Source of the DNA: Ananas comosus
Taxonomy: Eukaryota > Streptophyta > Magnoliopsida > Poales > Bromeliaceae
DNA length: 64,000 bases
Reading direction: 5' to 3'
Assembly: GCF_001540865.1 (NCBI RefSeq)
Contig: NC_033633.1
Location: forward strand, 6,760,273 to 6,824,272
Of this stretch, positions 20,088-31,676 are shown piece by piece (within the stretch, counting starts at the first letter, position 1; each line of letters begins with the position of its first letter). Position numbers and translations under genes: made by a program. Below the pieces are notes generated by a model. The model saw nothing but the letters and a program-made list of their open reading frames with translations, did no database searches and was not told the DNA's origin.

Positions 20088-20837
20088 CATAGTTTGAAAA
20101 GGCACGCCTGCGGCGCGCGCCTAGCCGCGAGGCGCCGGCCTTAGCGCCTCAGCAATAGCGAGGCACAACGCTATTGCTGAGGCGCGTGCCTTGGGCCCGA
20201 GGCGCGCGCCTCAGGCAAGGCGCGAGGCGCGCCTGAGGCGCGCGCCTCGCAATATTTAAATTACAGGAGTTTTTTGTTTAAGTTTTTCAATTGTCGGGTT
20301 TTGAATTTGCATCTTATACTTTAATCCGATAAGATACTTAAAATATTAAAAGAAATACCAAAAATTTCAAAGTTTTCGGATTGTTGGGTTTTGAATTTGT
20401 ATCTTATACTTTAAACCTGATAAGATACTTAAAAAATCTTGAAAGAGATCCAAAAATCCCTAAAAAAATTAGCCGTTCGCCACCTTCTCTCCTTCTCTTA
20501 TTCTCCTACATCCTCTCCCTATCGAGCATCTAGCAGCAGATGTGCTAGCAGCAGGAAGCAGCGGCAGCAAACCAGAGGTGGCCAGATCAAACAACTAGCA
20601 ACAGCGACAGTAGGAAAACAAACAGCAGCAGCGTCAACATCAAATTAAACTATATGCATGTGTTTTCTTTACTTTTTGATGGTTATTTTGGGGTTTTTTA
20701 ATGTTGAACATCAAATTAAACGAGACTTAATAAATGTGCGCCTCGCCTTCTTGAGGCGCGTGCCTCACAATGCGCCTCGCGTCTATGCTCCGGGAGAGTC
20801 TTGCTCCTCTTCGCGCCTCGCGCCTTTTCAAATACTG
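20088..20837. mobile_element. hAT-type non-autonomous element with AGGCGC-rich ends
   Basis: A 750-bp element with ends CATAGTTTGAAAAGGC and (complement) CAGTATTTGAAAAGGC and an exact 8-bp duplication GGCACTCC. Subterminal regions are dense in GAGGCGC/GCGCCTC palindromes; the middle is AT-rich with a GCAGCA-rich tract near 20530-20640. No transposase. It lies inside an exon of the Myb-like gene. A relative ends at 28258. Confidence 0.8.
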
Positions 20838-20841
20838 GGCA

Positions 20842-20846
20842 CTCCT
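20842..20846 (+). repeat. 5-bp target duplication CTCCT of Copia solo LTR, left copy
   Basis: CTCCT precedes the LTR start at 20847 and recurs at 25067-25071 right after the LTR end at 25066. The match shows that the two LTR pieces are ends of one insertion. Confidence 0.8.
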
Positions 20847-21418
20847 TGTTAGATGTATGCCCTAGAAGCCAACCAGGCCGACACATATATTCTTTCTAGG
20901 ACATAAATTTGTATTTGACTTTTAAATATTATGAATAACTTTGGATTTTTATTTCCATTCATGTTGTGTATGTGTCCATGAATCGTCCAAGGAATTAATA
21001 AGATGATGACATATATTCTCAAGTGTTGATAATTTGAGACATGTGTCATTGGTGATTAATTTCTAAATGCTCCCGATCCATGGATCATCACGGGGACGGT
21101 GATTGATCCGATGAGATTGGTGCATAGGTCGCTTCCCTTTCAGGGTAGACGAGTTTCGAGTCGACAGTGTGGGGACACTGAAGCGAATATGCAGGTGGTT
21201 GTTAGAGAACAAGGGTACCGAGCGTGACCAACGCGAGAAGTCACTTGGATGTCTACTCACTCGTCAGTGACTTACTCAATTGTTGCAGTAGTGTGACTGG
21301 TCCTTTGACCTGCGGTGCCTCGGCTATTCACAATGAGGTTACTGTAGTTTGACTGTACATACACTTGGTCCCTAGCCATTCGGGTCCTTGCGGTGCATGT
21401 TGGCTGCAGTAGGTTCAT
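20847..21418 (+). mobile_element. Copia solo LTR, first 572 bp
   Basis: Starts TGTTAGATGTATGCCC and aligns with the complete LTR at 58983-60754 over its first 572 positions, then stops at the gap. The last 208 positions of the same LTR are at 24859-25066. No internal retrotransposon sequence is seen between them, so this is a solo LTR with its middle replaced by gap and foreign contig. Confidence 0.8.
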
Positions 21419-22271
21419 NNNNNNNNNNNNNNNNNNNNNNNNNNNNNNNNNNNNNNNNNNNNNNNNNNNNNNNNNNNNNNNNNNNNNNNNNNNNNNNNNN
21501 NNNNNNNNNNNNNNNNNNNNNNNNNNNNNNNNNNNNNNNNNNNNNNNNNNNNNNNNNNNNNNNNNNNNNNNNNNNNNNNNNNNNNNNNNNNNNNNNNNNN
21601 NNNNNNNNNNNNNNNNNNNNNNNNNNNNNNNNNNNNNNNNNNNNNNNNNNNNNNNNNNNNNNNNNNNNNNNNNNNNNNNNNNNNNNNNNNNNNNNNNNNN
21701 NNNNNNNNNNNNNNNNNNNNNNNNNNNNNNNNNNNNNNNNNNNNNNNNNNNNNNNNNNNNNNNNNNNNNNNNNNNNNNNNNNNNNNNNNNNNNNNNNNNN
21801 NNNNNNNNNNNNNNNNNNNNNNNNNNNNNNNNNNNNNNNNNNNNNNNNNNNNNNNNNNNNNNNNNNNNNNNNNNNNNNNNNNNNNNNNNNNNNNNNNNNN
21901 NNNNNNNNNNNNNNNNNNNNNNNNNNNNNNNNNNNNNNNNNNNNNNNNNNNNNNNNNNNNNNNNNNNNNNNNNNNNNNNNNNNNNNNNNNNNNNNNNNNN
22001 NNNNNNNNNNNNNNNNNNNNNNNNNNNNNNNNNNNNNNNNNNNNNNNNNNNNNNNNNNNNNNNNNNNNNNNNNNNNNNNNNNNNNNNNNNNNNNNNNNNN
22101 NNNNNNNNNNNNNNNNNNNNNNNNNNNNNNNNNNNNNNNNNNNNNNNNNNNNNNNNNNNNNNNNNNNNNNNNNNNNNNNNNNNNNNNNNNNNNNNNNNNN
22201 NNNNNNNNNNNNNNNNNNNNNNNNNNNNNNNNNNNNNNNNNNNNNNNNNNNNNNNNNNNNNNNNNNNNNNN
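21419..22271. other. Assembly gap (853 Ns)
   Basis: Unknown sequence. The open frames that run through it are artefacts. Confidence 1.
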
Positions 22272-22981
22272 AAAAAGAGAGAGATTGCTAGTGTCAGGTC
22301 ACTGATTTTTAGAGAATTTAATAATCTTAACTAATTGTTAATGTCCAAACATACAGTATTGTACTTTTTTGCTTGCTAAATTGAGCTAATTAACATAGAT
22401 TCTATGCTATTGCTAGGTAGATCTTCTTGAGTGTAAGTGCTGCTTCATGATTTTGGTAAATCATACGTTCGTCAATTCGCGAATTCTCATAGTCAAGTTG
22501 TAGAAGCTTTCATACACATAGGTAGCTAATGTGATCTTTTATTATACAGATTCAGTATTCTTTGAGGCATATTTGTTATTCCTAGGTAGCATGACATCAT
22601 GCTTTTTGGAATATGCCAGAAAAGTATTTTGCTTTAGTTATTCTAGGTAAGAGTTATTGGAACAAAAAAACTGAAAAAAATTGCGTGCCAACGTGTGCCA
22701 GTAGAGGTCATGCGTATTCTATCGCACGCAAGCGTGGCGCCACGTGTCGACACGCAAGCGTGCTCGTGCCGTACCGGCCAGGCGTAATTCTACGCCACGG
22801 TACCGTGCCACTGCATTTAAACCTTGAGACTAAGCAGAGGATAAAAACTAATTGAGTGCTACTAGATCTTGCATGAATTTAGACATGGATAGGCTGACAA
22901 TCGACATTGTAGACATGTTTATCTACAGCAATGTGGAATGATGGATGCATAGAAGATCTTAGATTGTGAGCTCAAAGGAAG
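22272..22981 (+). pseudogene. Inverted degenerate version of the Myb-like gene's 5' exon and flank
   Basis: This stretch is the reverse complement of about 25067-25790, with many small differences. It includes the exon block AAAACTAATTGAGTGCT (about 22844) to ATTGTGAGCTCAAAGGA (about 22978) on the plus strand, and an upstream CACG-rich tract. It is bounded by the N gap on the left and joins an inverted LTR on the right. Probably another haplotype or a misoriented contig. Confidence 0.6.
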
Positions 22982-24216
22982 TGTTAAAAATTCGTACTGG
23001 TAAAAAACTGCACAGCGGAAAAAGAAATCAACACAAATTTGATTTTTGAAACTCTCGCGACTCGCGCCAATCCTCAAAAACACGCAATTAGGATCCTCAT
23101 GTTTTTAAGATTTAAAGAAGAAAACTAAGATCGAACTTACCTTTCTTCGGGCGGAGTAGATTCTTCCCCGTCAATTTTGATTGATCGTGGAATTCTGGTT
23201 CTCTTCGAAGCCGCACATCCGGCGTCCGCCCTCTATAGGTATCACATCATTCTTGAATTATGCCATCGATTCCTCACCGGGGTGTCTAGCTCCTTACGAA
23301 AAGGACGTCTTTATGCTAGAAGAAGGAAAGAGAGAGAGAGGATAGGATGAGGCTAGGGTTTTCTAAAAACTCCGCGTATATTATATATACGGTAATAATA
23401 ATGCCTCTTCATAATAATATAATGAAAGTTAAGGATATGTATAAATCTAGATTTAAATTTACTTTCCTTAATTGGTTAGTGCGATAAATTCTAATTTGAT
23501 TGCGAGCTTGAAATTTTATATTATATTTGATCTATCAAATAATAATGCAACATTTGCACATAAGTCCTCTTATAATTACTGAATTATTAGTAAGCCTGCT
23601 CTCTGGTAATGTTTACACTCTTAATACCACTTGTACAATAAAAATTAGTCCAATTATCATATAGTTGACAATTAGGCTCCTCCGACGGTATTCAATAAAT
23701 CGCGATCTAGCTATATCGATCAATCACACCTCTTATGTGTGTGACCCCATAGGTTCTATCTATTCTTGGTAGTGAGATATTTTTTTGATCAATAATCACA
23801 ATATCACCGAAACTCCTTTCAATGGATTAGGAACAATTCCAGCCCAATGAGACTATTCGATCATCTAGATAATTCTCATGATCTCACGAATCCACCAGTG
23901 GTACGCCGTAGCAGCATTAGTGGCATTCCAAGTAGAAATTGGAATACTGAACCCTCAGCTTAGGTGAGTTACCGTTTGATACAACCCTTCTATCATGAGT
24001 CCCGATATACGAAGGTTCTATGGAATAACTCGTCAAACCAGCCACTCGTCTGTCATATGGTAAATTTATTCGACTTGAGTTTTCTAATATCATGACAACC
24101 TTTTCCGCTATTTATTCGCCACCCTGGCTAAGGTCTTCTAACTCGGTATCATAAATCACATAGACTAACACCACCCTATTCTAAGCCAAGAGAGATAGAT
24201 TCATCTAAGTTGCATC
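22982..24216 (-). mobile_element. Inverted partial Copia LTR (positions about 580-1772)
   Basis: Reverse complement of about 59565-60754. It begins at the LTR's 3' terminus (TGTTAAAAATTCG) and stops near 24216 in the complement of the word just after the point where 20847-21418 breaks off. The two pieces nearly complete one LTR if one is flipped. Confidence 0.7.
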
Positions 24217-24240
24217 ACGCCTGATTCGCTCATGATTATT

Positions 24241-24857
24241 TGATCCCTTCGTCAACTCTAAACCCCTCCCCAAAACTCCCACCCAGAATCCCTGAGCTTT
24301 TCCAAAATGCTCTCCTCCTCTTCCCTGCGGTGCCGAGCTCCCTCTCTCCTCCCCAACCCTAACCCTAACCCTAACCCTAACCCTAACCCTAACCCCTCCA
24401 TCCTCCTCCTCCGCCCCCAGGGACGCCGCTGCCGCTGCCGCTGCCGCTGCCGCCGCTTCGCCCCGCCGGTGCTGGCCATGGACGCGGCCCAGCCGTTCGA
24501 CTTCGAGTCGCGGGCCTCCGACCTCCTGGAGCGGCAGTCGAAGCTGAAGATCGCCATCGTGGGGTTCGGCAACTTCGGGCAGTTCCTGGCCCGCACCTTC
24601 GCGCGGCAGGGCCACACCCTCCTCGCCCACTCCCGCTCCGACCACTCCGCCGCCGCCGCCTCCGTCGGCGCCGCCTTCTTCCGCGACCCCCACGACCTCT
24701 GCGAGTGTCACCCGGACGTCGTCCTCCTCGCCACCTCCATCCTCTCCGCCGACCGCGTCCTACGCTCCCTCCCCCTCCAGCGCCTCCGCCGCAGCACCCT
24801 CTTCGTCGACGTCCTCTCCGTCAAGGAGTTCCCCAAGAACCTCTTCCTCCAGCTCCT
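24241..24857 (+). pseudogene. Truncated second copy of arogenate dehydrogenase
   Basis: Matches 16805-17421 with only three differences noticed in the 551 coding bases (one changes Glu149 to Asp). It has the same 5' untranslated sequence and start codon (24307) and retains the transit peptide and the GFGNFG motif, but stops after codon 183 at an N (24858). The catalytic HPMFGPES motif and the C-terminal domain are missing. Copia LTR sequence flanks it on both sides, and the contig is gap-bounded. I take it as an allelic or duplicated contig misplaced in assembly; a genuine recent gene-fragment duplication is the alternative. Confidence 0.8.
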
Positions 24858-24858
24858 N

Positions 24859-25066
24859 CAAGAGAACCGAATTCCACGATCATCAAATTGAGGGGAAGAT
24901 CTATCCGCGAAAAAGGTAAAGATTCGATCTTGTTTTTCTTCTTTAATCTTAAAACATGAGGGATCCTAATTGCGTGGTTTTTGAGATTGGATCTCGAGAG
25001 TTTTCAAAAATCAAATTTGTTTGATTTCTTTTTCCGCTGCGTTTTTACCGTACGCAATTTTCTAAC
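24859..25066 (+). mobile_element. Copia solo LTR, last 208 bp
   Basis: Matches 60547-60754 and ends GCAATTTTCTAACA, followed by the CTCCT duplication at 25067-25071. Partner of 20847-21418. Confidence 0.8.
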
Positions 25067-25071
25067 ACTCC

Positions 25072-25225
25072 TTTGAGCTCACAATCTAGAATCTTCTCAT
25101 GCATCCATCATTCCAATTGCTGTAGATAACCATTTCTAAATGTTCGATTGTCAGCCTTCCATTGTCCTAAATTAGCAAGATCTAGTAGGCACTCAATTAG
25201 TTTTTCATCCTCGTGCTTAGTCTCA
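25072..25225 (-). pseudogene. Harbinger-associated Myb/SANT-like gene, 5' exon part
   Basis: On the minus strand: HEDEKLIECLLDLANLGQWK, ADNRTFRNGYLQQLE, then after a frame change WMHEKI-LDCELKG, which joins GVPHIESRFK at 20087 once the solo LTR and the hAT element are skipped. This is the Myb/SANT-like DNA-binding region. The natural start is lost: upstream sequence becomes a CACG-rich repeat at 25225-25360. Confidence 0.65.
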
Positions 25226-25362
25226 AGGTTTAAAGTGCCGTGGCACGGGGGCGTGCCATTACGTCCCTGGCACGGTACGGCACGAGCACGCTTGCGTGTC
25301 GACACGTGGCACGCTTGCGTGCCGATAGATACGCATGACCTCCTACTGGCACACTTTGGCAC
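25225..25362. repeat. GGCACG-rich short interspersed repeat
   Basis: Dense GGCAC/GTGCC words on both strands (GTGCCGTGGCACGGGGGCG, GGCACGGTACGGCACGAGC) suggest a small fold-back element. Its inverted version is at about 22684-22815. It interrupts the N-terminal exon of the Myb-like gene. Confidence 0.45.
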
Positions 25363-26812
25363 GAATTTTTTTTCAGTTTTTTTGCTTCCAATAAACTCTT
25401 ACCTAGGAATAACTAAAGCAAATACTTTTCTGGCATATTCAAAAGCATGATGTCAATTACCTAGGAATAACAAATATGCTCAAAGAATACTGAATCTTAT
25501 AGATAAAAGATCAATTAGCTACCTATGTGTATGAAAGCTTCTACAACTTGACTATGAGATTCGCGAATTTGACGGCGTACTGATTTACCAAAATCATGAG
25601 CAGCACTTACACTCAAGAAAGGATCTACCTGCAATAGCATAGAATCTATTTAATTAGCTCAATTTAGCAGCAAAAATTACAACTACTGTATGTTTGGACA
25701 TTAACAATTAGTTAAGATTACTTAAATTTCTAAAAATAGTGACACTAGCATGAAGTAAATCATCCTTGAAACGTGACTTGTGTATTGCTGTCATTGAGCT
25801 TCTTGGCAAACAGAGTGTAATATAGTAACAGGAAAATAGTAACCGTGGATCTAACGCAACTTCTGCAGAGAGAATATCTTATTTTATTATTTGATTATCA
25901 CCTTCATGCTTCTCCTTTTATTTTCACCAAGGTAGGAATCCCTTTACACATTCGGGATTGCAATTGAACCTATTCCTTCTAGTCAAGTGCTTCCTCATTA
26001 CATGCTTTTTGGTTACTCTTTGTTATTTATTGCTGATTAATTCTAAGCGCACTTTTTCTTTATTTTATAGATTGATGAAAATATGCAGCGTGAAATTATT
26101 AACCAAATCAAAGTTTATATTATGAAAATAATGCTGCAGGAAATCAGAAGATACAACTATAGAACAACAAATCCATGCAAAATCTAAACTAATTAACCAA
26201 AAAACCCATCCAAATCAAAACTAATAGAATATAAACTCATTTAAACAATAAATCCATTCAAAATCAAAGCAAATAATGCACTAAACCTATTTAAACAACA
26301 TTTTATAGCATCAATACAAACTAGAAAAATTTTGCTCGTGACATAACAATAAATCCATCAAAAAATTTAAAAAAAAAGAATTGGGATCTGAAATGGGAAA
26401 AGAAAATGGAGAAGAAATTACCTCATGAACCTTGTTCTAGAGCAAGGAAACCTCAGAAATGTCGAGTGATGCCCCTGCGATTGGTGGAGGTGATCATGGC
26501 ATGGTGCCCTAGGTTGAGAGAAGAGGTCGGGGAGAGTATCGCATGGTGTGAGAGCCTGAGAGGGGATCGTGGGCGGGTTCTCAAACGTGGGAGGGAGGAA
26601 ATAATAGGTTAGGTTAAAAAAATTTAACATTACCCCAATAATTAATGTGAGATACCTACCCGCTCCCAAGGGGATAGGATAAGCACTGTGGGATTAATCT
26701 CATTACCAAGTGAATTTAAGATTACCAAATAGATTACTTAATGTATTTAGCCAAACACCGTCATATTTTTACATTCCGATTAGATTACTGGGTATCTTGA
26801 AAAGATAACGCC
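25363..26812. other. Right half of the Harbinger-type element, no further gene seen
   Basis: AT-rich sequence. Up to about 25790 it mirrors 22272-22690. A short open frame at 26406-26612 shows no known domain. No DDE transposase motif was found. Confidence 0.4.
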
Positions 26813-26829
26813 AACCAAACGCGCCCTAA

Positions 26830-27660
26830 TATTTAAATCAAGACTTAATACAGGAGGCAAGCATGGATTTACTTGCTCCTAACATGTTAGTTTACTTAGC
26901 AAAACAATACTGTTTCAATAGACTCACAGGCTAAGTAGTTTATGAATCTACATTGATGATTAGACACAACAGGTACCAATCCAATTTTAATAGCTTATTA
27001 TGTCTTTGTATAAAAACATGGTGCTTCTCTCATAGGGACAAAGAAGAGATCCTTTCATTCATCATAATTTATTGGTTTCTTGCAACTATTATTTTACTAT
27101 TATGAAATATTTTTAACTTTAGAAATTCCAGTTTCCAGTCAGCACTGGACCTTTGATGATTTGGCTGCCTAGTAAAGAAGGTAGGCTATAACTTTTCATT
27201 TTAATTTTAAATTTGAATGTTTCATCAAAGTAATGTGCTGATATCTAGTTTGAAATTCATAGAATGGATATATTCTTAATGATTTAGAAGTTTAGACTTT
27301 GGTTGTAGGTTAGCACCCTTAGCAGAAATGTTTTTTCATGGTTGGAATTCCTTGCAGGCATATCTCTTTGGACATGAATCTTGAAAATATTGCGGCACTT
27401 TCACGATTTATTTCCAGAAGATGATATCTTATCTAATATACTATATATAAACCTAAATTTTAGAATTATTAACTCTAATATGTGAAAGTGTTTTTAGTGT
27501 TAATAATATTTTAAGCTTCGAACAACCCAATTCTTGAAGCGCCCAGAAGAAATTATATTGAAAGAATGGGAAAAAAATACAAATCCACAACTTCAAAAAG
27601 AAAAAAACAAAAAAGAAGAAGAAAGAAATCATTGGTCGTCAATTTAATTGCAAAGAAATT
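26830..27660. other. AT-rich intergenic sequence
   Basis: No credible coding region, RNA gene or recognised element on either strand. Confidence 0.4.
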
Positions 27661-27669
27661 TAGAGAAAA

Positions 27670-27753
27670 TCAGAAAAACCTTAACTTCCAAAAGAAAAAC
27701 TGAAAAAAAAAAAATCAGAAAAACCTTAACTTCCAAAAGAAAAACTGAAAAAA
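27670..27753. repeat. Tandem duplication, 39-bp unit
   Basis: TCAGAAAAACCTTAACTTCC and the following 19 bases occur at 27670-27708 and again at 27715-27753, with only a short A run between. Confidence 0.8.
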
Positions 27754-27779
27754 AGAGTTCAAAATGACAATCTTTAGAG

Positions 27780-28258
27780 AATAGGAAAGTATAGAGGCTG
27801 TAGCGAAGCTACTGCTCGTTGCTGCTGCTGCTGTTGCTGCCGCCTATTGCTGGCTACCTTTGCTTGTTGCTGACCTGCCACTGCTTTCTACTGCAGCTAC
27901 TACTTCTTTCCATTGCTTCTTGTGGTTGGGGAGAGAAAAGAGGTGGGGAACGTGAGAGAGAGAGAGTGGCAGAGAGAGAGAGGGGAGAAAGGGGCTGTAG
28001 ATAACTTAGGGTTTCCTAAATCCCCTTAACAGGTCAGAATTTGCCCATAAAATTTCAAGATTTGAGACGAGTAATCTATTTAAATAATGTGATGAGTGCG
28101 CTTCATCCGCGCCTCATTCCTCGCCTAAGGCAAGCACCTGGGAGCCTAGGCACACGCATTAGAGAGGGTGTTGCGCTTCACACTCCCTTAGGCTGAGTCC
28201 CGCGCCTTGCGCCTAGGTGCTAAAGCAGGTACCTTAGGCGCGCCTTTTCAAACTATTG
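27780..28258. mobile_element. Right part of a second hAT-type AGGCGC element
   Basis: Ends GGCGCGCCTTTTCAAACTATTG, the same terminus as the element at 20088-20837, preceded by GCGCC-rich subterminal sequence and a GCTGCTGCT tract (27819-27845) that is the complement of the GCAGCA tract in the other copy. The left end was not found, so its length is unknown. Confidence 0.55.
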
Positions 28259-31200
28259 AGTAATCCAACGATGGCTAGAGATGCGCCTCCACGCCAAAAG
28301 CCTTTTCTCGCTTGTCAAAGTGAAGTCATCAACAATCCACCTTAGCTCGATTCAGAGACACACCTACATCCACAAGCACGCCACCTTCATAGCCACTTGT
28401 CTCCATTTGCCTCCAAACACCTGAATCCACAGGCAATGTGTGGAGAGATGTAGTGGAATGAAACCTAAACCTCTATTTCGATGAGTTATTTAAGACGAGA
28501 TCTAGGTAATGAAGAAAGAAACTTAAATTTTTTTCTTTTTTAAAAGAACTTTAAAGAGATTAGTTTCTATGAAGAAAGCCTCCAAAATAGTGAAGAGTAT
28601 TTCAGCTTGTCCTAATAAAACTAGTGCCAAATCAGCATCCATTTTGAGGTGCAAGCTTAGGAAATAGAGGAGTTGGGGGTATAGGTATGACCGCAAAATC
28701 ACCCCTAAGGAAAATAGTGGGTCTAACAAGAACAGTACACTGTGTGTAGCAGACCTGCGGTTCTGAAATTGTTTCCACCTAGTTGAAACAAATATCTAGT
28801 AATTATAAAATTTGTCACCAGCTGCCTCAATAGATTCACCTGGTTGAAATAATCATTTAGTAAGTTCTACTAATTAGACGGGAATTTCAGAACAGTTTGT
28901 AGATTTTACAAACAATTTAAGAGTCCTCACACTAAAATAATAGTGCACCTAAGAAATAGATGAAATACAAAATGCATGCAAGTTTAACCTATTGTGGAAT
29001 TTGGTTGAGGGCCATCTCCACTTTCGTCTTGTATGTATTCAAGTTTGTCTATGATATACTTCTATTGGATCTGGACCAAAGAGCTTGACGCACACAACTC
29101 ACAACATGTTACGAATTAGCTAACATAATCTAGACCCAAAAATTTAACTCTTCAGCTATCTTTTTATGTAAGGAAGTACATTATTTCCTCTCACAAATTA
29201 GCTAATTTGCACTATTAGTCCTTAAACTATTTTATAGTGTCACCTTGATCTCTAAACATGGATTCCTTCATTAGGGAGCTTCAACTTTTTAAACATTTTA
29301 TTCTCTGTTCAAACCTTTGCCTCTGTTGCTCGGAGAGAGGGAATCTAACGTGACATGCCAATTCATTATTCCTAAGCTTATCAAGTATCAATCAATGTTT
29401 ATAGTAAGGATATTGTATGGTACGACACTAATGAGGATTTGGAAAGTCTTTTAATGGAGATAACTATGCAAAATAAGGAGATTTTTGACACTTCGATATA
29501 AAAGGTAGGCTTAGGAATAGTGACTTGGCATGTCGCATCACATTTTTGTCTCTTCGAGTGACATAAGAAGATGATATGAGTAAGACTAAAATATTTTAGA
29601 AGTCCAAGCCCCTTGGTGGTGTAATCAAGCCTAACAAATTTGATCTCCTACTATTTGTTCCATGATGCCCTTTCTCGTTTCTCACGAAAATTCCAATTCT
29701 AATTGATTGAGTTGAACTATTTTGGTGTAAGATTTGGGAGATTATTGGAAGGGGCAATTATAGCAATTATATAAAGGGAGAGTTGGGGCACAATTTGAGG
29801 GTTTATAGTTGGTGTGATTAGTGATGTAGAGTTGGAAGAGAAGATCCTAAAATGCGTGGGAATCCCTACAAGTGGGCCAAGAATCACCCTGTAGACTATC
29901 AGTGTAGAGCTTTTATAGTAACATTATAAAAAGGAGAAGAGCATATTTTAGGTTTTGGCTTATTGGAGTTGGAGGGGTGATTGGTGATATAGGTTTAAAA
30001 CGGAAAATCCTAAAATTCATGGGATTGCTAACATGGAGGAAAGGTACGAGGTTAATCTAAATTTCCACTTGCTGTACTAGCCTCCAAAAATGACGTATGT
30101 TGGAGTAGTAGAACCAGAGGGTAAGCAGAAAGGCAGCAAGTAGCAAGAATAATAAGGGCATAACTAGCCAATCAAGGCTGCAGAACAAAAGAGAAGCAGC
30201 ATGTGGAAACTCCCTATCCTTATAGTACATTCCCTCATCAACTAATTACAAAGTACCCCTATTAGGTTTATCGAAAGATTTCGCGAGATTAGATGATCAC
30301 CTAACTAAGATGATTTGTTGTTTAAGTAATTAAGAGAGAACCATTTTCAAACTTCAAAACTTCGAAACAATTTATACCTATCCTAATAAGACCTGGAACT
30401 AATCCTAACAAACTAATTAAAAGAATTCAAACTTCAAATTTGGATATTAAGCGGAATATTATTCTGCAGGTGGAATTTGGACTCAGAAAATCAGGCTGTT
30501 GTAAGAAACATGAATGCAACATTCAAACTCAAGTAATTATGACAACATGAAGCAAAACATTATTGGCACAAGTACACTCCACATATTAGATAGGAACTGC
30601 AAATTAAGCAATGATGATGGTTTCTTAATAAGTCAAAATGCAAAATATTTGATTGTTGAATTTGGAGACTGTAGAGGTTGACGAAGAAAGGAATAATACA
30701 AGGTAATCGGAAAGAGAAGACAGCCTCAATTAGCATGCACAATGGAAAACTTTATTAGTCGAACTATCCTGAATACTTGCTTTTCATCACTAATTACAAT
30801 CATATGTAACTACTAAATTAGATCTAATTATTCCTATTTTTGCCTCCTGGAGTCTCCCGTTCGATAGAGTACGCAAGTTACTACCCAATTTGTCTCTTTA
30901 TCCAAAAACTGATGAACCCTGTGTAAGCGGTGTTTGCTTGGTGACAAGTTGTAGCTGCAACATATAGTTCCAAATTGACCTGACTACATCCATTTTGGTT
31001 TGAATGGTGTAAAAGTGGTAAAGTTCCAAAATAGTAGAAAACAATAGCTCGCTAATAGGAATTTAATCTCCAGCTTTGGAGTATGAGGTCAAAATCATAG
31101 TATTTCCTGACTTTCCATATACTTTCCACTAAAATCTCTTTGAATGATTTCTTTCTTGTTAATAAAACACTCTTATCATTAAATGAAAAGAACATTAGGC

Positions 31201-31428
31201 ACTATGTTACTACTTGAAGATCCAGTTTTGGTGCTTCCATTGTTAAATTTGAGTTGGCATGCGATGACTTCAAACGTTCTCATCGAAACTATAAATAGTG
31301 TGAATCAAGCAAATGCAATCTCTCAAGATTACAGTGATGAAATATTTTGGAGGCCAATTTTTGTGGCAACTGTGCTCAACTATACCCCTTGAAGACTGAT
31401 TTCAATGGCCAATGCATCAATATATTAG
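28259..31428. other. Gene-poor intergenic DNA
   Basis: No open frame with recognisable domains and no RNA gene. Composition is AT-rich with ordinary complexity. Confidence 0.4.
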
Positions 31429-31676
31429 TGTTTGGTTAGGGGATAGGGATAGGGATAGGCCCTTATCCCCTCCTTTATACCCAAACGCTAAATTTTTACC
31501 CGAGAATAGTAGTTCTCGGTTATTCCCACCAACATCTCTATTTTTTATATAAAACTACCTAATATTTTTCTTATTCCCGGGAACAACCTAATTTTCATCC
31601 AAACGCTATTTTTCTTATCCCCATACTTGTACCTATCCCTGTAATAGCTAGTTCTTGCTTATACCCGAACCAAACG
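31429..31676. mobile_element. Small inverted-repeat element (MITE)
   Basis: The left end GTGTTTGGTTAGGGGATAGGG and the complement of the right end CGTTTGGTTCGGGTATAAG pair as imperfect inverted repeats. The interior has repeated TTATYCCC words and 'CCAAACGCTA' on one strand. About 250 bp, non-coding. Type (hAT or Harbinger) not fixed. Confidence 0.5.

Larger units (their letters stand above)
18689..26826. mobile_element. PIF/Harbinger-type element with a Myb-like accessory gene, heavily interrupted
   Basis: The ends are the 14-bp inverted repeats GGGCGCGTTTGGTT (18689-18702) and its complement (26813-26826), flanked by TAA at 18686-18688 and 26827-26829, the target duplication of PIF/Harbinger elements. 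Inside is the Myb/SANT-like protein gene these elements carry next to their transposase; no transposase is found. Removing the hAT insertion, the solo LTR and the suspect contig would leave roughly 3.1 kb. The TIR word is common among small plant elements, so two unrelated elements could be paired by mistake; the matching TAA and the gene type support one element. Confidence 0.55.

Noticed and set aside
21388..22334. Long open frames across the N gap
   Set aside because: Made only of unknown bases.
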